Shown here: positions 8,916 through 19,116 of the stretch, one piece after another
Layout: each line of letters begins with the position of its first letter
How positions within the stretch are numbered: position 1 is the stretch's first letter
From: Colwellia sp. Arc7-D
GTDB taxonomy: Bacteria > Pseudomonadota > Gammaproteobacteria > Enterobacterales > Alteromonadaceae
NCBI RefSeq assembly: GCF_003061515.1
Contig: NZ_CP028924.1
Span: forward strand, 3,968,001-4,032,000
Length of the DNA stretch: 64,000 nucleotides
Direction of reading: 5' to 3'
Position numbers and translations under genes: made by a program
Notes under the pieces: model-generated
Databases searched by the model: none
The model's input: only the letters and a program-made list of their open reading frames with translations
Told to the model about the DNA's origin: nothing

Positions 8916-8950
8916 AAAAAGGAGTCGAGTTAATCTCTTCTCCTTTTTGT
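8916..8950 (+). terminator. Rho-independent terminator after the SDR gene
   Basis: AAAAAGGAG (8916-8924) pairs with CTCCTTTTT (8940-8948), with a T run in the downstream arm. It lies 46 bases after the stop codon. Confidence 0.75.
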
Positions 8951-9053
8951 ACAGCCCTGTTATCTGCCCCTGATATCTAACCCTGTTGTGATAAAAGTGT
9001 GATAAAAGTGCGATAAACGAATGTAAATATCAACTAGCGCTTTTTCACAATGT

Positions 9054-9473
9054 TTATAAGCTAAGCTGTTTCATCATGTAATATCTGCAGCCAGTTTTTG
9101 GGTAACCTTGCTGTGTCCATTGAACTTGGTAGCCATGTTTTTCATAAAATGGCATCGCTTGAAAATTCAACGTATCCAGTAAAGCTTTATTACAACCTCG
9201 CGCCTGTGCTGCTTGTTCAATTTCATGTAATATTTTACTGCCGACTTGCTGGCCTCGCAGAGTTTCTGACACCCATAAAGTATTGATCATTAACCAATCA
9301 CCAAATGTTCGCCCTGCCGCGCCAGCAATAACCTCACCATCTTCATCGGTTAACTTTACAGCAATCGCTTTACGTTCACTTACTTCCCAATTCGCCCAGT
9401 TAAATTCAGCAATTTTATCGTCTAAAAATGCAATTAACTCTGTTGCTGGATTTTCAATAACTTCTATTTTCAA
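9054..9473 (-). CDS. GNAT family N-acetyltransferase
   Basis: A 139-residue protein with the GNAT fold. The acetyl-CoA binding motif A is seen as LWVSETLRGQQVGSKILHEI (about residues 70-90; R-G-x-x-x-G pattern), and motif B as FQAMPFYEKHGYQ (about residue 110). The substrate is unknown; small stand-alone GNAT proteins of this kind modify amines, amino acids or antibiotics. The start ATG has a purine-rich AGGAAGAAG segment just in front. It is followed downstream on the same strand by intergenic sequence only, so it is probably transcribed alone. Confidence 0.87.
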   Translation of the reverse strand: MKIEVIENPATELIAFLDDKIAEFNWANWEVSERKAIAVKLTDEDGEVIAGAAGRTFGDWLMINTLWVSETLRGQQVGSKILHEIEQAAQARGCNKALLDTLNFQAMPFYEKHGYQVQWTQQGYPKTGCRYYMMKQLSL

Positions 9474-9520
9474 CGCTTCTTCCTGAGCAGGTTTAATACT
9501 TACATTGTTATGTGGGTTTT

Positions 9521-10465
9521 TTATAAACTATTTAATAACATCAACTCTTTAGGGTGAGGCTTCATATAATAAGAGTCGGTAATATAGTCGTTTGGAAAGC
9601 GTCTAAAATGATGGCGTAATAATGTTATCGGCACAATAAGTGGCAACAAACCATTGCGGTATTGGTCAATAATATCAACCAATTCAGTTTTGTCATCAGC
9701 ACTAATAAAGTTTTTCAAATAGCCTTGTAGGTGATGTAAGGTATTTACGTGACCCTTCCGGCTCGCTCTTAATTTGAGTAATGTCATCATTTTGGTTAAG
9801 TATTGCGGCAATACTTCGCTCGGATCTTCAGCATGAGCTTGCGCTAGCCAATGCCCCAATTCTTTAGCCATAGCTTGGTTATGGCTCATAAAAATATACT
9901 TATGCTGGGCATGAAAGCGGTTCAGTGTTTGTAATGAAAGTCCTTCTAAAGCTAGCTTTTGCCAACGCGCATAAATAAACACTCGTTGAATAAAGTTTTC
10001 ACGTAATATCGCATCACCTAACCGGCCTTCTTCTTCAACTGGTAAATTTGGATAGTTTTCCATTAGCTTTTGAGCGTAGATGCCAACGCCAATTCGATCA
10101 GGCATATCACCTTTGTATAGGCGCACGCGCTCCATACCACAACTGGGTGAATCTTTTTTCAAGATATAACCGCTCAGGTTTTGCTGCCATGTTTTTTGTT
10201 CTTCAGCACAATCTTTAAGTCGATCCGTTACATCTAAATCAGGATTTTTTGAGCCAACGCAATGTACCTTATCATCTAGCAAAACCAAACGGATGGTTTC
10301 ACGAGGAATACCTAAGCCTATTTCCACTTCTGGACAAAACGGAATAAAATCGAAATATTCACTTAAGGTATTATTTATATAAGAGTTATTTTTATGACCC
10401 GAGTCAAATCGTACTTTATGGCCCAATAAGCAACTACTGATGCCAATTGATATTTTGTTATCCAT
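9521..10465 (-). CDS. DUF523 and DUF1722 fusion protein (YbgA type)
   Basis: A 314-residue two-domain protein. The N-terminal DUF523 part (residues about 5-150) shows GISSCLLGHKVRFDSGHK, the CPEVEIGLGIPRE motif and KKDSPSCGMERV, with cysteines placed as in the family and compatible with a metal or iron-sulfur centre. The C-terminal DUF1722 part (about 190-305; FHAQHKYIFMSHNQ) matches E. coli YbgA. The combined architecture is widespread in marine gammaproteobacteria, often near photolyase or stress genes. Its biochemical role is unknown; a link to tRNA 2-thiolation has been suggested for DUF523 but I treat that as unsettled. Confidence 0.88.
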   Translation of the reverse strand: MDNKISIGISSCLLGHKVRFDSGHKNNSYINNTLSEYFDFIPFCPEVEIGLGIPRETIRLVLLDDKVHCVGSKNPDLDVTDRLKDCAEEQKTWQQNLSGYILKKDSPSCGMERVRLYKGDMPDRIGVGIYAQKLMENYPNLPVEEEGRLGDAILRENFIQRVFIYARWQKLALEGLSLQTLNRFHAQHKYIFMSHNQAMAKELGHWLAQAHAEDPSEVLPQYLTKMMTLLKLRASRKGHVNTLHHLQGYLKNFISADDKTELVDIIDQYRNGLLPLIVPITLLRHHFRRFPNDYITDSYYMKPHPKELMLLNSL

Positions 10466-10663
10466 ATTCGTTCCCTTTAACTAAGTTTTTATTTTTTATA
10501 TAATTTCAGTATAACTAAAAGCCTAATTAAGTTAATCATTTAAATGATATTGCTACTCACAAAAATTTACTCAACAATGAAATAGCTAATAAAGACAATG
10601 CTGGAACAGCAATCCAAAGACACTAATGACGCTCAAGGAATGGGGTTTACATGTAACTAGAAT

Positions 10664-10697
10664 AGATAAAGCCCAATAAATACTGGGCTTTATCTAG
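10664..10697. terminator. Terminator hairpin downstream of the amidohydrolase gene
   Basis: AGATAAAGCCCA (10664-10675) pairs perfectly with TGGGCTTTATCT (10684-10695). On the minus strand it lies about 30 bases after the stop codon of the large amidohydrolase gene, whose mRNA it probably ends. Confidence 0.75.
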
Positions 10698-10724
10698 ATA
10701 CTTTAATAAAACAACGTTGAAAGG

Positions 10725-13700
10725 TTATTTTTCAAAGTAAAACTTAGCACGCTTATTATCGTAGTTACCCACTTCATTCATGGTTTCAGCATTATACAAA
10801 CGGCCGTTAACCATCGTATAAACAACACGGTCAGATAAACGAATATCTTTGCTGACATCGCCATCTACCACTAAAATATCGGCAAGTTTACCCACTTTAA
10901 GCGAACCTAATTGGCTATCTAAACCTAAGGTATGTGCTGGTGCAATGGTTGCAGTTCGAATAGCATTTAATGGTGTCATACCACCTTGTGCCATCATCCA
11001 CATTTCCCAGTGCATTGCTAAACCTTCACGTTGACCATGGCCGCCAGCGTTAACCACAACACCTAAATCTTGTAGCTCTTTGGCAACTTTTGCCACATTA
11101 ATGTGATTGTAATGATGATGAGGCGCTTTAGTACGACGCATTGAGCGCGGATCTAAAAACTCACTAGGTACATACTTACTCAAACGTGGGTGTTTCCAGA
11201 CATCAGTAGTGTCATACCAGAAATGTTCTCCTGAAATACCACCGTATGCTACACCCATAGTTGGCGTGTAGGCCATTTCAGATTGCGACCATAATTGCTT
11301 AATATCGTCATAAATTTTCGCAGTAGAAATAGAGTGTTCTAAGGTTGTATGACCATCAATAATCATCGATAAGTTATGCTGCAGTAATGAACCACCTTCA
11401 GGTACAACTAGAATTTCAGCCTCACGTGCTGCTTGGATCATTTGTTGACGTTGATTACGACGAGGTTGATTATAACTTTTAACACTAAACACACCGGCTT
11501 TTTTCAAACGTTCAATATGAAATTTAGCATCATCCAAACTATCAACATGTGAAGTATATCCAGCAGCGGTTGCACCGTATAAAATACTACCAGTAGAAAA
11601 TAAGCGTGGGCCTACAATATCGCCTGCTTTTTGCATTTCACTAGCAGCAAAAAACTCAGTGGTGTCGTTCGACGGATCGTGAACCGTTGTTACACCTAAG
11701 GCTAAACCCGCATAGTTTTTCCAGTTTTGTTGAGGAATAATTTCATCGCTACCTTGTGGACCATGTGCATGTGCATCAATTAAGCCTGGCATAATCGATT
11801 TGCCTGTAACATCAATCACTTTCGCATTTGAAGGAATATCTACTTCGCCATTTTTACCGACAGCAATAATTTTATTACCTTCGACAACCACAACGCCATT
11901 TTCGATAATTTGCTCACCTTCCATTGTGATGACTTTACCACCAACAAAAGCAACACGTCCCGAAGGTTTATCCGCCTTTTCTTTAAAGCCTAAATAAGTT
12001 TTAACCGGTGCAGGTGTTGACGACGTTTTTGCCTGTTCATCAGTGTTTTCAGCATCGCTACTCGCAAGCTCTGTTTTGTTTTTTATATCAAATAAACCAC
12101 CAACATTTGCTTGGTATAGGTCAGGACCTAAACTCCAATACAATTGATTAGATGTACCATTCCAGTTTATGCCTTCGCCAGCACGTACAGACAATTGCTC
12201 AACCGGTAAGTTTTGCGCTTTTGGACCAATATCAATCACTTGGCCACGTTCAACAAATGGCGTTACAAACACTTTAAAGCGTTCAGCAAAAGCTAAGTAC
12301 TTACCATCTGGTGAAACTTTATATTCGGTGGCAAACTTACCTTGATAGATAGCCTGTTCCTTCTCAGCACCTAAAGTCGAATCTAAACTTACTTTGAACA
12401 ACTGAGGTGTTTCACCGTTGCGTAAAACATAAATACGATCGTTTTTAGCGCCAAAATGTGGCAACACGCCTGATTCAGTAATTAATTTAGGCGTACCTTT
12501 TTTAATATTAACTGTGTATACACCTGGATTTAAGCCCCATGTTGGGTCAGTAATATATCCGCCAGAAACTTTGCGAAATACCACGTTTTTTCCATCAGGC
12601 GAAAAGCTAGGCTCTACATACTTACCAGGCTCCTCGGTTAACACACGACCTTTACCGCCACGTGATGAAACGATGCGAATGTCGCCAAGTTTTTTATCGT
12701 TCCACGTGCTGTAAACAATTGATCTGCCATCACGTGAAAAACTAGGGTTTAATTCAAAATGCGATTTTTGTTTTGTTAAGCGTTTAGCTTTTCCTTTGAC
12801 TTTTCCATCAGCAATGCCACGAACATAAACATGTCCCATTGATTCATAAACCACCTTGCTGCCATCAGGTGATATTTCAACATCACGTAACATTTTCACG
12901 TCAAAATTGTCTTGATCAATATCTTGTTGAAAGCGTAATGCCGTTTGGATTTTTTTCTCGGTTTTTACGTGAAAAGGAATAACGGTTGTTTTCTTACTTT
13001 TAAGGTCGAGTTTGTTAATTTCTCCACCTGACCAAAACACCATACCCGCACTATTTGGCAACCAAGCCATATTTGGATAAACACCGTGTATCGCCCACGT
13101 TTCTTGCATATCACGGTCTAGGTTTTCAAAAATAAGACTTTCTTTACCGCTTTTTAAGTCGTATAGGTACAAGTTAGATTGGAAATCATCGCGGCTAATA
13201 TAGGCTAAGTATTTACCATCAGGTGAAGGTACAGGGCGTATTGCTCCACCTTTGCCTGAAATAACCACTTTAATCTCGCCTGATTCAAGATCTAAGCGCT
13301 TAATTTTATAAATGCCTTTCTCAGAATCTTTACTGTAATGAAAGGTTTTCCCCGGTGTCGCATCTTGTGAGAAGTACACGTATTTACCGTCATGAGAAAA
13401 TGCAGGTTCACCTAAATCTTTCTGCTCATTCGGACGTTTTGTTAACATAACGCCGTTACCACCAGTTTTGTGGTACATCCAAACTTCGCCAGCCCCTAAA
13501 GAACGCGATCCTGTAAAATGTTTACGACCAACAATATAATTGCCGTCAGGTGACCAAGCAGGACTATTTAATAAGCGGAAAGTTTCCGAGCTAACTGCTT
13601 TACCAGCACTACCATCTGCTTTCATAATCCATAAATTATCACCACCATCTTCATCAGAAGTAAAAGCAATGTGTTGACCATCTGGACTAAAGCGCGGTTG

Positions 13701-14015
13701 CATTTGCCAAGCAATATCGGTCATTAACGCTGTAGCTTCACCACCTTCAATGGGTAAGGTGTAAATGTCGCCAAGTAAATCAAATGCTAACGTTTTTCCG
13801 TCAGGGCTAATATCAACATTCATCCAAGTACCTTGGCGAACATCAATATTGGCGGTGGTAAATTTGCCTTGCGGACTATTAACTAACCATTTTTCAGCTT
13901 TGGCCTTTTCGGGTGTTTTTGCTGTATTTTCTTCAGCAAAAGCTTGATGAGTTACACCTGTTACCAGGGCAATGCTAAGTGCAAGTGAAGTAATACGAGT
14001 AGTAAATCTAGACAT
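10725..14015 (-). CDS. Exported beta-propeller amidohydrolase (TolB-like PD40 repeats plus amidohydrolase domain)
   Basis: A 1096-residue secreted enzyme. It starts with a signal peptide (residues 1-27, ending in HQAFA). The N-terminal two thirds hold many TolB-like PD40 propeller repeats of the type SPDGKxLAF, at about residues 70, 113, 155, 265, 383, 430, 476 and 565. The C-terminal part (about 690-1090) is a metal-dependent amidohydrolase: the HAH metal pair in MPGLIDAHAHGP (about residue 747), further histidines in LEHS and GGHGQREG, and the final IRTATIAPAHTLGLDSQLGS plus ADILVVD signature. Such proteins are periplasmic or outer-membrane-associated and are thought to act on peptides or cyclic amides, but the substrate is unknown. 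It stands alone with its own terminator. Confidence 0.9.
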   Translation of the reverse strand: MSRFTTRITSLALSIALVTGVTHQAFAEENTAKTPEKAKAEKWLVNSPQGKFTTANIDVRQGTWMNVDISPDGKTLAFDLLGDIYTLPIEGGEATALMTDIAWQMQPRFSPDGQHIAFTSDEDGGDNLWIMKADGSAGKAVSSETFRLLNSPAWSPDGNYIVGRKHFTGSRSLGAGEVWMYHKTGGNGVMLTKRPNEQKDLGEPAFSHDGKYVYFSQDATPGKTFHYSKDSEKGIYKIKRLDLESGEIKVVISGKGGAIRPVPSPDGKYLAYISRDDFQSNLYLYDLKSGKESLIFENLDRDMQETWAIHGVYPNMAWLPNSAGMVFWSGGEINKLDLKSKKTTVIPFHVKTEKKIQTALRFQQDIDQDNFDVKMLRDVEISPDGSKVVYESMGHVYVRGIADGKVKGKAKRLTKQKSHFELNPSFSRDGRSIVYSTWNDKKLGDIRIVSSRGGKGRVLTEEPGKYVEPSFSPDGKNVVFRKVSGGYITDPTWGLNPGVYTVNIKKGTPKLITESGVLPHFGAKNDRIYVLRNGETPQLFKVSLDSTLGAEKEQAIYQGKFATEYKVSPDGKYLAFAERFKVFVTPFVERGQVIDIGPKAQNLPVEQLSVRAGEGINWNGTSNQLYWSLGPDLYQANVGGLFDIKNKTELASSDAENTDEQAKTSSTPAPVKTYLGFKEKADKPSGRVAFVGGKVITMEGEQIIENGVVVVEGNKIIAVGKNGEVDIPSNAKVIDVTGKSIMPGLIDAHAHGPQGSDEIIPQQNWKNYAGLALGVTTVHDPSNDTTEFFAASEMQKAGDIVGPRLFSTGSILYGATAAGYTSHVDSLDDAKFHIERLKKAGVFSVKSYNQPRRNQRQQMIQAAREAEILVVPEGGSLLQHNLSMIIDGHTTLEHSISTAKIYDDIKQLWSQSEMAYTPTMGVAYGGISGEHFWYDTTDVWKHPRLSKYVPSEFLDPRSMRRTKAPHHHYNHINVAKVAKELQDLGVVVNAGGHGQREGLAMHWEMWMMAQGGMTPLNAIRTATIAPAHTLGLDSQLGSLKVGKLADILVVDGDVSKDIRLSDRVVYTMVNGRLYNAETMNEVGNYDNKRAKFYFEK

Positions 14016-14299
14016 ATATTTAACCTAATCAGCTATATAAATTATTGTTATAACCTTACTACAACACATCATTCTTAAAAACTTAAGTCGAATGCGACAA
14101 ATAGTCGCTATTTACCGTTCAACACCCGTTACATAGACCTAAGTTAATCGCTATTACTATGTCGATGTTATGCAGAAAAAATAGACAATTTTTATATTTT
14201 TCAGTATGGTAGATAAACGCTATAACTGTTCTCAACTTCCTGCTATTTGCATGTTAAAAAGTAGCGGTTATATAACAATAAAAACAAGGACTGATTTTT

Positions 14300-14593
14300 A
14301 TGAAAAGACTAGAAGAAGCACAAGCAAACTTAATTACCACCTACGCCCTCTACAATGCTGCTAGTGAAAAAAAGTTGCCCAAAATTGACCCAAACGATAC
14401 AGAAACACTCAAAATTTTATTAGAAGTTATTCAAAATCGTGAAGCTATAGCCTATGTGCAAAAAATAAAGAAAAGCATCCCCACTGAAGTGACTGAACTT
14501 AAAAGGTTATTGGCTGATGTGATGTTATTGCTTGATGGAGTAGATATTAAAATTCTAAAAGCAAAAGGCAAAGCTACAGCAAACGCTGAATAA
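14300..14593 (+). CDS. Conserved small helical protein, function unknown
   Basis: A 97-residue, mostly helical, charged protein without signal peptide or membrane segment. The start ATG follows an AAGGA ribosome site at a good distance (14286-14290). The sequence (EEAQANLITTYALYNAASEK near the start, then a leucine-rich helix LKRLLADVMLLLDGVDIK) suggests a compact helical bundle or coiled coil. I do not recognise a family. It is divergent from the amidohydrolase gene and stands alone. Confidence 0.65.
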   Translation: MKRLEEAQANLITTYALYNAASEKKLPKIDPNDTETLKILLEVIQNREAIAYVQKIKKSIPTEVTELKRLLADVMLLLDGVDIKILKAKGKATANAE

Positions 14594-14802
14594 TGCCCTG
14601 CTAAGTTAAACCTTTACGTAAAGCTCGTTACTTTAAAGACTTAATTTAGCATTATAAATTTATAACAATATAGCTAAAGCTAACTACGCAGGCCTATTAA
14701 TATCAATTGAATACAATAGGTCTGTAATACTCATTTCAATAAAATTCATAACAGCTTAGTAAGCCTGCCAGGCAAATCTGGTATGCGCTTTATTTACTTA
14801 CT
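14594..14802. repeat. Intergenic segment with an imperfect inverted repeat
   Basis: Between convergent genes. CAGGCCTATT (14689-14698) pairs, with one G-T pair, with AATAGGTCTG (14715-14724) around a 16-base loop. No T run follows, so a terminator role is uncertain. Confidence 0.35.
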
Positions 14803-15465
14803 TTATTTACTCTGTTTGGCTGACTGATAACCCCAGCGCGGCATAATTGACTGCTCAATATTTAAATGGTCGAGCATTCGGCCCACCATAAAATCAATCA
14901 GGTCATTTATCGACTCAGGCTGATGATAAAAACCAGGACAGGCAGGCATAATGGTTACGCCCATTTGTGATAACGACAACATGTTTTGTAAATGTATGGT
15001 TGAAAAAGGCGTTTCACGCGGCACTAAAATTAATTGCCCGCGTTCTTTAATCACGACATCAGCAGCGCGCTCAATCAGGTTGTCACTCATACCTTGGCTA
15101 ATGGCAGCAAGTGTGCCGGTAGAACAAGGACAAACCACCATAGTTTTTGGCGCAGCAGAGCCTGAGGCTACCGGAGAAAACCACTGTTCTTTACCAAAAA
15201 CAATAATTTGCTCAGGCTTCGCATTAAATCTTTCAGTAAAAAACTGACTAGCAGCATCGGGCGAACTTGGTAGTTTTAAACCAACTTCAGTATCAAAAAC
15301 CACACGAGCAGCACTTGAGCACAGTAAATACACTTGATAGTTTGCCGCGACTAAACATTCTAATAATCGCAACGCATAAGCCGAGCCTGAAGCCCCAGTG
15401 ATCGCTAAGGTTATTTTCTGATTAAATTCACTACTATTATTAATTGTGGTTGCTTTATTTTGCAC
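14803..15465 (-). CDS. ubiX: Flavin prenyltransferase UbiX
   Basis: UbiX joins a dimethylallyl group to FMN, making the prenyl-FMN cofactor needed by the decarboxylase UbiD in ubiquinone synthesis. The 220-residue protein shows the N-terminal [18 protein letters not shown] motif (FMN phosphate loop, about residue 18-35), the [31 protein letters not shown] core in two parts (about 105-135) and [16 protein letters not shown] (about 150-165). The first 13 residues before the conserved core are extra. It lies about 90 bases downstream of mpl on the same strand, an order also seen in other gammaproteobacteria. Confidence 0.93.
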   Translation of the reverse strand: MQNKATTINNSSEFNQKITLAITGASGSAYALRLLECLVAANYQVYLLCSSAARVVFDTEVGLKLPSSPDAASQFFTERFNAKPEQIIVFGKEQWFSPVASGSAAPKTMVVCPCSTGTLAAISQGMSDNLIERAADVVIKERGQLILVPRETPFSTIHLQNMLSLSQMGVTIMPACPGFYHQPESINDLIDFMVGRMLDHLNIEQSIMPRWGYQSAKQSK

Positions 15466-15555
15466 ACATGCACCTTAAGGGTAACGTTAATTAACTGTAT
15501 CTATACTCAATACATGAATGAATTGATCACTCATGAATCTTTATTTTATTGGTTA

Positions 15556-16923
15556 TTATAACTGAGAAAGCGCGGATAACAGTTTTTCATGAATACCGCC
15601 AAAACCGCCATTGCTCATCACGACTAACGTATCACCTTTTGTGGTTTTTGCCACAATATCGCTCACCATTTGATCAATATTTTCACCAATAAAACAAGGT
15701 TGCTTACAATCAGCAATTAATGCCTCAACCGACCATTGTACTTGCTCGCCTTGATAAACAAAGACCATATCCGCATCAGCCAGTGAGTTTGCTAGCGTGT
15801 CTTTATGCACACCTGATTTCATGGTATTTGATCTTGGCTCTAAAATCGCGATGACACGCTTATGACCAACATTTGCCCGTAAACCTGCCAGCGTTTTAGA
15901 AATAGCCGTAGGATGATGAGCAAAATCGTCAAACACTCTTACCTGATTCACTTCACCTTTAAGCTCCAATCGGCGCTTGGTGTTAACAAAACTAGCGAGT
16001 GCTTCAATAGCTACAGCGGTTGTCACGCCCGCATGACGCGCCGCTGCAATAGCCATTAAACCATTGTCGATATTAAAGTCGCCAATAAGTGCCCACTTAA
16101 CTTGCCCTTGCTTTACACCTTCAAAGCTCACAATAAACTCACTGCCATCAGCGATACATTTTTCAGCATGCCAACCAGAGGATTTATGTGCTTCGTCAAC
16201 ACTAAATTCAGTAGGTGTCCAACACCCCATGGCTAATGTTTCAGTAATAGCTAACTCATTTTTAGGTGACAACACTAAACCATTACTCGGCACCATACGA
16301 ATAAGATGATGAAATTGACGCTGAATATCGCTGATATCATTAAAAATATCGGCATGGTCAAATTCCATGTTATTAATTACTAAAGTATTGGGGCGGTAAT
16401 GCACAAACTTAGAACGCTTATCAAAAAATGCCGTGTCGTATTCATCAGCTTCAATAACAAAAAAAGGCGCATTACCTAAGCGAGCAGAACAATCAAAGTT
16501 TTGCGGCACACCACCAATCAAAAAACCCGGCTCCATACCTGCATATTGCAGTATCCAAGTGAGCATCGAACTAGTTGTAGTTTTGCCGTGCGTACCTGAA
16601 ACAGCCAGTACCCAACGATCTTTCAACACATTATCTAATAACCATTGTGGTCCAGAGGTATATGCAATTTTTCGATCGAGTACATATTCAACCATAGGAT
16701 TACCGCGCGACATAGCGTTACCCACAATCACTAAGTCGGGTTCATCCGCTAGGTGTTCAACTAAATACCCTGATTTTAATTCAATACCCAGTTGTTCAAG
16801 TTGAGTGCTCATTGGCGGATAAACATTGGCGTCGCAGCCTGAAACGCGAAAACCCATTTGTTTAGCAATGGCGGCAATACCGCCCATAAAAGTACCGCAA
16901 ATGCCTAATATATGAAGATGCAT
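15556..16923 (-). CDS. mpl: UDP-N-acetylmuramate:L-alanyl-gamma-D-glutamyl-meso-diaminopimelate ligase
   Basis: Mpl recycles murein tripeptide by ligating it to UDP-MurNAc, bypassing MurC, MurD and MurE. The 455-residue protein has the Mur ligase layout: N-terminal UDP-binding domain (MHLHILGICGTFMGGIA), central ATPase domain with the P-loop VSGTHGKTTTSSML (about residue 108) and the C-terminal domain starting RLELKGEVNQVRVFDDFAHH (about residue 320). I took the ATG at 16923 because family members begin exactly with MHLHILGICGTFMGG; a GTG nine codons earlier at 16950 is open but adds unusual residues. ubiX follows on the same strand. Confidence 0.93.
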   Translation of the reverse strand: MHLHILGICGTFMGGIAAIAKQMGFRVSGCDANVYPPMSTQLEQLGIELKSGYLVEHLADEPDLVIVGNAMSRGNPMVEYVLDRKIAYTSGPQWLLDNVLKDRWVLAVSGTHGKTTTSSMLTWILQYAGMEPGFLIGGVPQNFDCSARLGNAPFFVIEADEYDTAFFDKRSKFVHYRPNTLVINNMEFDHADIFNDISDIQRQFHHLIRMVPSNGLVLSPKNELAITETLAMGCWTPTEFSVDEAHKSSGWHAEKCIADGSEFIVSFEGVKQGQVKWALIGDFNIDNGLMAIAAARHAGVTTAVAIEALASFVNTKRRLELKGEVNQVRVFDDFAHHPTAISKTLAGLRANVGHKRVIAILEPRSNTMKSGVHKDTLANSLADADMVFVYQGEQVQWSVEALIADCKQPCFIGENIDQMVSDIVAKTTKGDTLVVMSNGGFGGIHEKLLSALSQL

Positions 16924-17141
16924 AAAAGCCCATTTTGTTAGCTCTAACACAACGTATGCTAGTTCGAGCTAAGGTTTAAATCACAATGGGCTCAATATAC
17001 CTTAATCTAGCAAAAATACATATTGCAAAATCAATGCATTTTGCCCACTATCAAGAGGATTATTACTTACCGAAATATGAAGGGCTTACTTGTCATTATT
17101 AAGTTCATTGGTATCACCCTAATTAGTTGTAGAGAGAATTA

Positions 17142-18350
17142 ATGAGCCAAGCTATTCTGCAAAATATCTATGTTTATCCTATTAAGTCTAGCGCGGGTAT
17201 TGAGTTATCAAACAGCTGGGTTGAAGAGCACGGTTTAGCCTTTGACCGTCGTTTTGTGGTTGCAAGCGAGCAAGGTGAATTTTTCACCGCACGCACGCAG
17301 CCAAGTTTGTGTTTAATTCAGGCGAATTTAACCTCAACGGGTATTATTATTACTGCGCCTGACATGCCAACCTTGTTGATTGACTATCGCCAGCTTAGCC
17401 AACATTATGTTGCCGTGAATATTTGGCAAGACACCATTAATGCTCAACAATGTCGTGATAATATTAATCAATGGTTTAGTCGCTACCTCAATCAACCTTG
17501 CCAGTTACTTTTTTTTGGCGCTGACTCTCAGCGTTTTGTTAAAAATAAAAGCAGTCAAGTAGGCTTTGCAGACGGCTACCCTTTATTGCTGATTTCACAA
17601 GCATCGCTTGATAGCTTAAATGGTCAATATAAGCGCAACACCAACCCTATTTCCATGGCACAATTTAGACCTAATATCGTGGTGAATAACTGTGACGCAT
17701 TTGCTGAAGATACGTGGCAACATATTCGTATTGGCGAAGTAGAGTTTGAAATAACTAAACCTTGCACCCGTTGTATTTTTACCACCATTAATCCTGAAAC
17801 TGCTGAAAAGCATGCCCAGCAAGAGCCTTTAAAAACGCTAAAACACTACCGTCAGTTGGCTAATGGCGATATTTTATTTGGGCAAAACTTAGTTGCGCTT
17901 AATCAGGGTCAGATTAAATGTAGTGATAAAGTTGAAGTGTTAAACACTCAAGCAAGCCCGATATTCAACATTAAAAACAAACTAACGAACAATTCCTCAG
18001 ATAAAGAGGCGACGACCTCAGCCAACCAGGAGACTAACTTGAGCGTAAAAACAAGCAAACCGGTACTAACATTTAGTAGTTTTAATAAAACTATTACGGG
18101 CAATAACATTCAAACATTGCTTGAACAAGGTGAAGACGCTGGCTTAATACTACCGTATTCATGTCGGGCCGGTATGTGCGGTAGTTGTAAAGTAAAACTA
18201 GAACAAGGTGAAGTAGATCAAATATGTCAAGATGGTTTGTCCGACGAAGAGCAACAGCAAGGTTATGTATTAAGTTGCAGTTGTACACCACTTACCGATG
18301 TTGTTATTAGTCATCCACAACGACAACGTCGTCACATAAGTGAAGATTAA
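17142..18350 (+). CDS. ycbX: MOSC domain protein with C-terminal 2Fe-2S ferredoxin domain (YcbX type)
   Basis: A 402-residue molybdenum-cofactor-related reductase of the YcbX type. It has the MOSC N-terminal beta barrel (residues 1-120, YPIKSSAGIELSNSW), the MOSC domain (about 130-265) with the conserved cysteine motif KPCTRCIFTTINPETAE near residue 207, and a plant-type 2Fe-2S domain (about 310-400) with SCRAGMCGSCKVKL followed by the last ligand in LSCSC. In E. coli YcbX reduces N-hydroxylated bases with CysJ. It is followed 14 bases later by pxpA, so it may share an operon with 5-oxoprolinase. Between the MOSC and ferredoxin parts is a serine/threonine/asparagine-rich linker of about 40 residues. 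Confidence 0.9.
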   Translation: MSQAILQNIYVYPIKSSAGIELSNSWVEEHGLAFDRRFVVASEQGEFFTARTQPSLCLIQANLTSTGIIITAPDMPTLLIDYRQLSQHYVAVNIWQDTINAQQCRDNINQWFSRYLNQPCQLLFFGADSQRFVKNKSSQVGFADGYPLLLISQASLDSLNGQYKRNTNPISMAQFRPNIVVNNCDAFAEDTWQHIRIGEVEFEITKPCTRCIFTTINPETAEKHAQQEPLKTLKHYRQLANGDILFGQNLVALNQGQIKCSDKVEVLNTQASPIFNIKNKLTNNSSDKEATTSANQETNLSVKTSKPVLTFSSFNKTITGNNIQTLLEQGEDAGLILPYSCRAGMCGSCKVKLEQGEVDQICQDGLSDEEQQQGYVLSCSCTPLTDVVISHPQRQRRHISED

Positions 18351-18364
18351 AGAAGGCATAAGCA

Positions 18365-19114
18365 ATGAAGTTAAACTGTGATTTAGGTGAGTTTAAAGAG
18401 AACAACGATGCCGATATTATGCCATTGATTGATATGGCAAATATCGCTTGTGGTTTTCATGGTTCTAATCCACTGACGATTAAAAAAACCATTAAACTTG
18501 CCAAGCAATATAACGTAATCATTGGCGCTCACCCCAGTTATCCCGATATAGAAAACTTTGGCCGAAAGACCATGCAATTATCGAATAGTGAATTAATCGC
18601 TAATGTGCAATATCAAATAGGGGCTTTGCAAGCACTTTGCTCGGTCGAAAATGCCCAGCTTGATTATGTTAAACCACATGGCGCACTCTATAACGACATG
18701 ATGAAAAACACCGTTTTATTTGAAGATATTTGTTTCGCTATATCACAGTTAAATCAAAGCCGAAATAAACCCTTATCACTGATGATACAAGCGGTAAGTG
18801 ACAGCGAGAAATTTGATCACATAGCAAAAAAACATCATATTGCGCTCTATTATGAAGCCTTTGCTGATCGCGCCTATTTAGATAACGGTTTGTTAGTGCC
18901 TCGCACTGAAACTGGCGCGGTTTTAAGTGATAATCACGCAGTTGTTAAACGCTGCCAAGCACTACTTAATCATCAGCCTTTACTCAGTGTTAGCCAAAAA
19001 CCTCTACAATTTCACATTGATGCTTTATGTGTTCATGGTGATACGCCCAATGCTTTGGCTATGATTAAAGCTTTGCGATCAACCATTGATACACAAACAG
19101 TCGCCAAAGGCTAA
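18365..19114 (+). CDS. pxpA: 5-oxoprolinase subunit PxpA (LamB/YcsF family)
   Basis: PxpA with PxpB and PxpC forms the ATP-dependent bacterial 5-oxoprolinase, which opens pyroglutamate to glutamate. The 249-residue protein starts MKLNCDLGEF and shows the family motifs ANIACGFHGSNPLTI (about residue 27), IGAHPSYPDIENFGRK (about residue 56), YVKPHGALYND (about residue 98) and EAFADRAY (about residue 162), then the HGDTPNA segment near the C-terminus. It starts 14 bases after the YcbX-type gene and pxpB follows two bases after its stop, so the three pxp genes form one operon. Confidence 0.93.
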   Translation: MKLNCDLGEFKENNDADIMPLIDMANIACGFHGSNPLTIKKTIKLAKQYNVIIGAHPSYPDIENFGRKTMQLSNSELIANVQYQIGALQALCSVENAQLDYVKPHGALYNDMMKNTVLFEDICFAISQLNQSRNKPLSLMIQAVSDSEKFDHIAKKHHIALYYEAFADRAYLDNGLLVPRTETGAVLSDNHAVVKRCQALLNHQPLLSVSQKPLQFHIDALCVHGDTPNALAMIKALRSTIDTQTVAKG

Positions 19115-19116
19115 GT

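Noticed and set aside
11800..12714. Plus-strand frames opposite the amidohydrolase gene
   Set aside because: They are reverse-strand shadows of a well-supported 1096-residue protein.
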